Source: Paenibacillus sabuli (GTDB lineage Bacteria > Bacillota > Bacilli > Paenibacillales > Paenibacillaceae). Taken from it: 64,000 nt of DNA. Positions within the stretch are counted from its first letter, which is position 1. Each line of letters opens with the position of its first letter. A model generated the notes under the pieces. The model ran no database searches. It saw nothing but the letters and a program-made list of their open reading frames with translations, and had not been told where the DNA came from. Positions 59,822 to 64,000 of this stretch are shown one piece after another. The DNA lies in the NCBI RefSeq assembly GCF_014705605.1, contig NZ_JACXIZ010000012.1:124001-188000 (forward strand). The letters are read 5' to 3'. The position numbers and the translations under genes were made by a program.

Positions 59822-60943
59822 TCAAGCGCCGCCGTCCGCGTCCAGCCGCGCATAGGCCTCGTTGGTCGAGACGTCCGCATCCGCGGCCATCTGTTCCCAA
59901 AGTGCCTCCAGACGGGTCTGCCAGTAATGCTGGCGCACGTTGTCTCGCTGCGCCTCGAAGCTGTCGTAGCCGCCGGGCAGCGCCTCGTCCACGACCGCCA
60001 GCACATAGGCGCCCTGCTGCGGATCGTCGACGACCGGCAGCACCTGCCCGGCCTCGGGGGCGTCGGTCAGCAGCTCGTAGAGCTGCGGCAGCGCCTTGTA
60101 ATACGTGCGCGCCGTGCGATCGTCGAATTGCTCCTCCGTCGCCAGGACGCGCGGCGCATCGGCCGGCGCTTCGCCCATGGCCGCCTCCAGCGCCGCCGCG
60201 GCCGGCGCGCCGGACTCGAGCTGCTGCCGTAGCGTCTGCATCGCCGCCTCGGCCTGCCGCCGGCGCGCGTCCGTCTCGCGGCCGCCCTCGCGGTACGAGA
60301 GCCGATACGCCGTGAAGCGCACCTCGCCCTCGCGCCGGAAGAGCGGCTCCTTGATCCGCTCGTAGTGCGCGCGCAGCTGGGCCTCGCCGGCGGGCTCGCG
60401 CGCAGCCAGCCGCTCCAGCAGCGCCGCGTTCAGCCGCCCGACGTAGAAGTCCGCGAAGGCGCGCGCCTCGAAGCGCTCGGGACCGTACACCGGCTGCCCC
60501 GCCGCCAGCGCCGCTGCGCGCCGCGCATTCTCGCGGGCCCGCTCCTCCTGCAGCGCCGCGTACGTATCCGTTGCGATCAGCCCTTCCGTCCGCGCCAGGC
60601 GCAGCTGCACCCGCAGCCGCACGGCCGCCTCCAGCGCGAGCCGTTTGGCCGTCTCGGCGGGCGTGACACCGTCCGCGCCGGCCGTCGCCCAGTCGTCCAC
60701 GCCGCCCGCGGCGCCGGCCGTCCGCCGGGCCTGGCCGGCGACGAGCGCGTGCTGCCGGTCCAGCGTGCGCCGCAGCTCCGCCGCTGTGATCGGCCCGCCG
60801 TCCAGCCGCGCGACCACCTCGTCGTCCGCTACACCGCCAGAGGCGCCGCCCATGCGCAGGCCGCCGAGCAGCGCAGCCAGTCCGATTCCGGCAAGCGCGA
60901 CGGTCGCGACCGCCGCGAGTATCCAGCGTCTGCGACGATTCAT
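59822..60943 (-). CDS. SurA/PrsA-like peptidyl-prolyl isomerase-family membrane protein
   Basis: 373 residues. An N-terminal membrane helix (about 8-28) is followed by an extracellular region that opens like the SurA/PrsA N-domain (VVARLDGGPITAAELRRTL) and is otherwise helical and Ala/Arg-rich. The parvulin core is not obvious, although FDDRTARTYYKALPQLYELLTDAPEAGQVLPVVDDPQQGAYVLAVV matches the parvulin-like end. It may assist folding of exported proteins, possibly the beta-helix protein encoded next downstream. GGAGGAGG precedes the ATG. Confidence 0.65.
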   Translation of the reverse strand: MNRRRRWILAAVATVALAGIGLAALLGGLRMGGASGGVADDEVVARLDGGPITAAELRRTLDRQHALVAGQARRTAGAAGGVDDWATAGADGVTPAETAKRLALEAAVRLRVQLRLARTEGLIATDTYAALQEERARENARRAAALAAGQPVYGPERFEARAFADFYVGRLNAALLERLAAREPAGEAQLRAHYERIKEPLFRREGEVRFTAYRLSYREGGRETDARRRQAEAAMQTLRQQLESGAPAAAALEAAMGEAPADAPRVLATEEQFDDRTARTYYKALPQLYELLTDAPEAGQVLPVVDDPQQGAYVLAVVDEALPGGYDSFEAQRDNVRQHYWQTRLEALWEQMAADADVSTNEAYARLDADGGA

Positions 60944-61082
60944 CGTACCTCCTCCCCGCTACTTGGTCTCGGAGCGCCCATGCGGCCCTCCCACGTCCAT
61001 CGTAACCGGATGCGGGGCCGCGGCGTTAGCGACTGCGATGACTTGTTGCAGGACTCCGATGACTTTTTTGAGGACCTCAACC

Positions 61083-62135
61083 TCAATCCGCGTCCGAGCG
61101 CGGCGGGCCGAGCGTGCTGCCGGCATGGAAGCCGCCCCGCAGCCGCACATGCTCGTACGGCAGTAGCGGATTGGCGAGGCGCCGCAGCATGAGCTCGGCG
61201 GCGCGCTCCCCCGCCTCGCGCACGAGCAGCAGCGGCCGCGACACGTGGGCGATGTGCGGATTGGCTTCGTTCTCCATGGCGATCAGCGAGAGATCGCGAG
61301 GCCGCGCCAGGCCGAGGAAGTCCGCCGCCACACCGACCCACTCCGCGCGGTCGGGGATCGTGCTCAGCACGGCCGTATAGCCGCCCTCGCTCAGCCGCTG
61401 CCGGATCTGCTCCATCCAGACGGCGCGATCCGCCGTCGAGGTCGTGACATGCGCCTCCGGCGATGTCGGCGTCTCCTGCAGCGCCGGCTGCCTCGCGCTG
61501 CGCAGGAAGGCCTCCCAGCGCAACCGAAAGCCCCGCAGCGACGCGATATCCCCAACGTACAGGATGCGCCGGTGGCCGTGCCGCTGCAGCTCCTGCACGG
61601 CGCGCTGCACCGCGTATTCCACGTCCCAGATGACGCTGTCGACCTCCGCCAGATCGGGCGGATAGTTGAGCAGCACCTTGGGCAGCTCCAGCCGCAGCAG
61701 CGCCGCCTCCATCCATTCCGGCAGCGCCGCCGTCAGGAACAGCCCATCGGCAAAAAACAGCTCGTTGCGCGCCAGCCACTCCTCCAGCTCGCGCTCGCCC
61801 GCCAGCTCGTAGGGCACGAGCAGCGGCGCCAGCGAGTGGCCGAGCTCGTTCAGCCTCAGCCGCACGCCCTCCATCTGCAGGCGGTGAAAGGCCGAATCGC
61901 CGATCAGCATGGCGAAGCGGCGCGGCCGCGTCTGCGCCCACGGGATGCGCTCGGCGGCGATGCCGGCCTCCTGCTCCTTGGTGCGGTAGCCGAGCGCGCG
62001 GGCCCGGTCGATGACCAGCTTGCGCGTCGATTCCGCCATCCCCGGCAGCCCGCGCAGCGCCTTGGAGACGGTGTGGATGGTGAGGCCGAGCTCGTCGGCG
62101 ATCGTTTGCAGCGTGACAGCCTTTCTGCGCGGCAT
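61083..62135 (-). CDS. LacI-family transcriptional regulator
   Basis: 350 residues. AVTLQTIADELGLTIHTVSKALRGLPGMAESTRKLVIDRARALGY is the LacI DNA-binding domain with hinge, followed by a periplasmic-binding-like sensor domain (RFAMLIGDSAFHRLQMEGV; RRILYVGDIASLRGFRLRWEAFL). The effector is probably a sugar. Start at 62135, with AAGGGGG 8 nt upstream; an ATG seven codons earlier is less likely. Divergent from the FAD oxidoreductase gene, and followed on its own strand by the foldase and beta-helix genes, either of which could be its target. Confidence 0.9.
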   Translation of the reverse strand: MPRRKAVTLQTIADELGLTIHTVSKALRGLPGMAESTRKLVIDRARALGYRTKEQEAGIAAERIPWAQTRPRRFAMLIGDSAFHRLQMEGVRLRLNELGHSLAPLLVPYELAGERELEEWLARNELFFADGLFLTAALPEWMEAALLRLELPKVLLNYPPDLAEVDSVIWDVEYAVQRAVQELQRHGHRRILYVGDIASLRGFRLRWEAFLRSARQPALQETPTSPEAHVTTSTADRAVWMEQIRQRLSEGGYTAVLSTIPDRAEWVGVAADFLGLARPRDLSLIAMENEANPHIAHVSRPLLLVREAGERAAELMLRRLANPLLPYEHVRLRGGFHAGSTLGPPRSDAD

Positions 62136-62225
62136 GTCGATGTCCCCCTTTTTCATGAACCTCTGATTGTCTTACCCGAGCATACCGTTCGCCATTCGCG
62201 CCACGATGTGGGCGAAAGCCAGCTC

Positions 62226-62465
62226 TAATGGACATGAGAGCCGCTTAGCGCCGTTTTTTGGCTACCTTTCACATGTAACGGTCATGGGAGACGCCTAGAG
62301 AGGATTATGGGCCGTGTAGGCGGCTGAAATGACCGCTAAGCGCCCGTAGTGTCCGTTAGAGCCGCGCACGCGTCCAATTGATGCGCTAAGCGCCCGTGAT
62401 GTCCGTTAGAGCCGTGCACTCGTCCGAATCGCTAAGCGTCGGTGGTGTTTCGGTGGTGTCCATTA
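62226..62465. repeat. Four-repeat module M6 (family II, 23 bp) plus a fifth copy
   Basis: Forward copies at 62226-62248 and 62276-62298, reverse copies at 62336-62358 and 62386-62408; spacing 50, 60 and 50 bp, exactly as in M2. A fifth reverse copy, enlarged by an internal duplication of TCGGTGGTGT, spans 62432-62465. The module fills most of the 434-bp gap between the divergent LacI and FAD-oxidoreductase genes. Confidence 0.9.
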
Positions 62466-62501
62466 CAGTTGCCGTTGTTTTAATTGTAACAAAAATGGAA
62501 C

Positions 62502-62507
62502 TATAAT
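62502..62507 (+). promoter_or_regulatory. -10 box of the FAD oxidoreductase gene
   Basis: TATAAT lies 62 bp before the ATG; the -35 is weak (TTTAAT 17 bp upstream). Confidence 0.4.
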
Positions 62508-62569
62508 TTGAGGCATTTCTCTCCTAAAATGAAAGTCAAATCCCATCGCATGCGGAAAGGAGCATCATC

Positions 62570-63844
62570 ATGTCCCAAAACGAAGTGGAAATGAAGCGCA
62601 CGGTATCCGTGCATGATACGGCCGATGTGATCGTCGTCGGAGGCGGACCGGCCGGTACGGCCGCAGCCATCAGCGCCGCCCGCAGCGGCAAGCGCACGAT
62701 CCTGCTGGAGCATTCCGCCCAGCTCGGCGGGATGGGCACGCTCGGCAACGTGAGCGTCTTCATGGGCATCGGCAACGTCACCGGCATCTATCGCGAGATC
62801 ATCTCGGAGTTCCTGCCGGCCGCGCTGCCCGACTCGCACCACGAGTCGATCTGGCCGCAATACTCGCCGTTCGAGCTGCGCCACTATCTGAATCAGAAGC
62901 TGGAGAAGGAGGGCGTGTACGTCTATTACCACACCAGCTTCGTCTCGGCGATGCTGGAGGGCAAGCGGGTGAGCGGCGTCTTCGCCAATACGCGGGAGGG
63001 ACTGAAGGCGTTCGCGGGGGCGGTCGTCATCGATTGCACCGGCGATGCCCGGGTGGCGGTCGACGCCGGCGTACCGACCCATGCCGGCCGCGAGGAGGAC
63101 GGCTTGACCCAGCCGATGACGCTGATGTTCATGATGCAGGATACCGGCAAGCCGGTCGCCCAGTCGCTGCCCGAGGACGGCTACCGCTACGAATCGGTCG
63201 AGGAGCTGCCACAGGGCCGCCACCTGTACTGGGGCGGCATGGGCGACGGCACGCTGCTGGTCAACATGTCGCGGGTCAAGGGCAACGGCGCCAAGATCGA
63301 GGACATCAATTACGCAGAGAAGGAAGGCCTGCGCCAGGTGCTGTCGATTGCCAATTACCTGCAGCGCACGAACCATCCGAATCACATCCTCTCCCACGTG
63401 CCCGGGCAGATCGGCGTGCGCGAGACGAATCAGATCGAGGGTCGCTACACGCTGACCGAGGAAGATCTGACGAGCGGGCGCCGCTTCGAGGACGTCGTCG
63501 CGCAGACGAACTACGAGATCGACATTCACAATCCGACCGGCCAGGCCAATACCGACGAGCGCAAGCTGGACGGCTACGACATCCCGTACCGCTGCTTGCT
63601 GCCCGCCGAGATCGAGGGGCTGATCGTCGCCGGACGCAGCATCTCCGCCAGTCATGTGGCGATGTCCTCGATGCGCGTGCAGGCGACCTGCTACGCGCTC
63701 GGCCAGGCGGCCGGGATCGCCGCCGCGCTCGCCATCGAATCCGGCAGCGCGCTGGCCGACGTCTCGATTCCGCTCCTGCACGAGCGGCTCGCCGAGCAAG
63801 GAGTCGTGTTTCAGAAGCCGGTGAAGAGCGGGGAAGGGCGGTGA
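62570..63844 (+). CDS. FAD-dependent oxidoreductase, FAD_oxidored (PF12831) type
   Basis: 424 residues. VIVVGGGPAGTAAAISAARSGKRTILLEH binds FAD; LGGMGTLGNVSVFMGI, VIDCTGDARVAVDAG and the late GLIVAGRSISASHVAMSSMRVQATCYALGQAAG are typical of the large uncharacterised PF12831 family found in carbohydrate loci of Bacteroidetes and Paenibacillus. The substrate is unknown. AAAGGAG lies 7 nt before the ATG. It is controlled perhaps by the divergent LacI protein, and ends at a strong bidirectional terminator. Confidence 0.87.
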   Translation: MSQNEVEMKRTVSVHDTADVIVVGGGPAGTAAAISAARSGKRTILLEHSAQLGGMGTLGNVSVFMGIGNVTGIYREIISEFLPAALPDSHHESIWPQYSPFELRHYLNQKLEKEGVYVYYHTSFVSAMLEGKRVSGVFANTREGLKAFAGAVVIDCTGDARVAVDAGVPTHAGREEDGLTQPMTLMFMMQDTGKPVAQSLPEDGYRYESVEELPQGRHLYWGGMGDGTLLVNMSRVKGNGAKIEDINYAEKEGLRQVLSIANYLQRTNHPNHILSHVPGQIGVRETNQIEGRYTLTEEDLTSGRRFEDVVAQTNYEIDIHNPTGQANTDERKLDGYDIPYRCLLPAEIEGLIVAGRSISASHVAMSSMRVQATCYALGQAAGIAAALAIESGSALADVSIPLLHERLAEQGVVFQKPVKSGEGR

Positions 63845-63928
63845 AGTCAGGGCCTAGTCCTGCTGCTGAACTGACACACGCTGCGCGGATGAGATGCAGC
63901 GTTTTCGATCGGAAGAAGGAGTAAGCCA

Positions 63929-63959
63929 AAAACGTGCCGGCGATCAGTCGGCACGTTTT
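63929..63959. terminator. Bidirectional terminator
   Basis: AAAACGTGCCG (63929-63939) pairs perfectly with CGGCACGTTTT (63949-63959). The T-run on each strand suits the FAD oxidoreductase gene and the gene tail entering from the right edge. Confidence 0.88.
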
Positions 63960-63967
63960 GGTGTAAT

Positions 63968-64000
63968 TTACAGGACATTGTCTTCCAAGAAGTAGTCCTG
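63968..64000 (-). CDS. C-terminal tail of a gene cut by the window edge
   Basis: On the minus strand the last bases read QDYFLEDNVL and a TAA stop, just before the bidirectional terminator. Only ten codons are visible, so the protein cannot be identified. Confidence 0.4.
   Translation of the reverse strand, partial: QDYFLEDNVL

Noticed and set aside
60940-62235. 431-codon frame overlapping the LacI gene
   Set aside because: Frame-shifted shadow on the same strand as a complete LacI protein; composition Ala/Gly/Arg only.

Overview
The window is GC-rich DNA of a Gram-positive, Paenibacillaceae-like bacterium (Paenibacillus/Cohnella type; my inference). The clues are strong AGGAGG-type ribosome sites, S-layer homology (SLH) domains, YesM/YesN-type two-component pairs beside LplABC-like sugar ABC transporters, many AraC regulators, and homologues of Bacillus systems (MhqR/O/D, OpuA/GbsR, Btr/FeuA, CdaR/GlxK). 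There is no rRNA, tRNA, prophage, insertion sequence or CRISPR array. About 47 protein genes can be supported, plus micro-ORFs, one gene remnant and one gene tail cut by the right edge.

Layout. 0.2-6.8 kb: DUF4097 protein, viroplasmin-type RNase H, nucleotidyltransferase, a large TPM/coiled-coil membrane protein with a natural His6, and an acetyltransferase. 6.8-8 kb: gene-poor, with two repeat modules and a 28-codon lipobox micro-ORF. 8-19.3 kb: glycerate kinase/CdaR, a PH-like membrane protein, Rrf2 regulator with thioredoxin-reductase-like enzyme, a solute-binding-protein remnant, aldo/keto reductase with divergent AraC, TauE/SafE and Na+/H+ antiporter operon, and M29 aminopeptidase. 19.7-24.9 kb: Hsp20, SRPBCC/ArsR operon with a perfect operator, the quinone-response set mhqR, mhqO-mhqD, and a spermidine-synthase-like enzyme. 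25-33 kb: PF09818-type ATPase, aldose epimerase and a 1394-residue SLH surface protein. 33-46 kb: a carbohydrate locus (unknown TIM-barrel-like protein, fucose/arabinose-isomerase-like enzyme, AraC, cytoplasmic sulfatase, ABC importer, YesN/YesM). 46-54 kb: siderophore regulator/receptor/reductase and glycine betaine OpuA with GbsR. 54-64 kb: orphan YesN, secreted beta-helix protein, SurA/PrsA-like foldase, LacI regulator and FAD oxidoreductase.

The most striking signal is not a gene. Six intergenic stretches (7043, 7473, 19397, 25103, 55908 and 62226) each carry four copies of a short repeat arranged forward-forward-reverse-reverse. The start-to-start spacing is 50/60/50 bp exactly in four of them and 51/61/50 and 51/62/51 in the other two. 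The repeat sequence differs between loci (four families, three of them sharing CTAACGG-type ends) but the geometry does not. This looks like an undescribed modular intergenic element, either a nested RNA stem or a four-site protein-binding array. Two of the modules follow tandem arrays with a 37-bp period that begin at or just after a stop codon.

The genes suggest a soil or plant-matter saprophyte. It would import and desulfate sugars, bind large modular proteins to its wall, scavenge iron through a ferric-siderophore receptor, and defend against quinones, electrophiles and osmotic stress.
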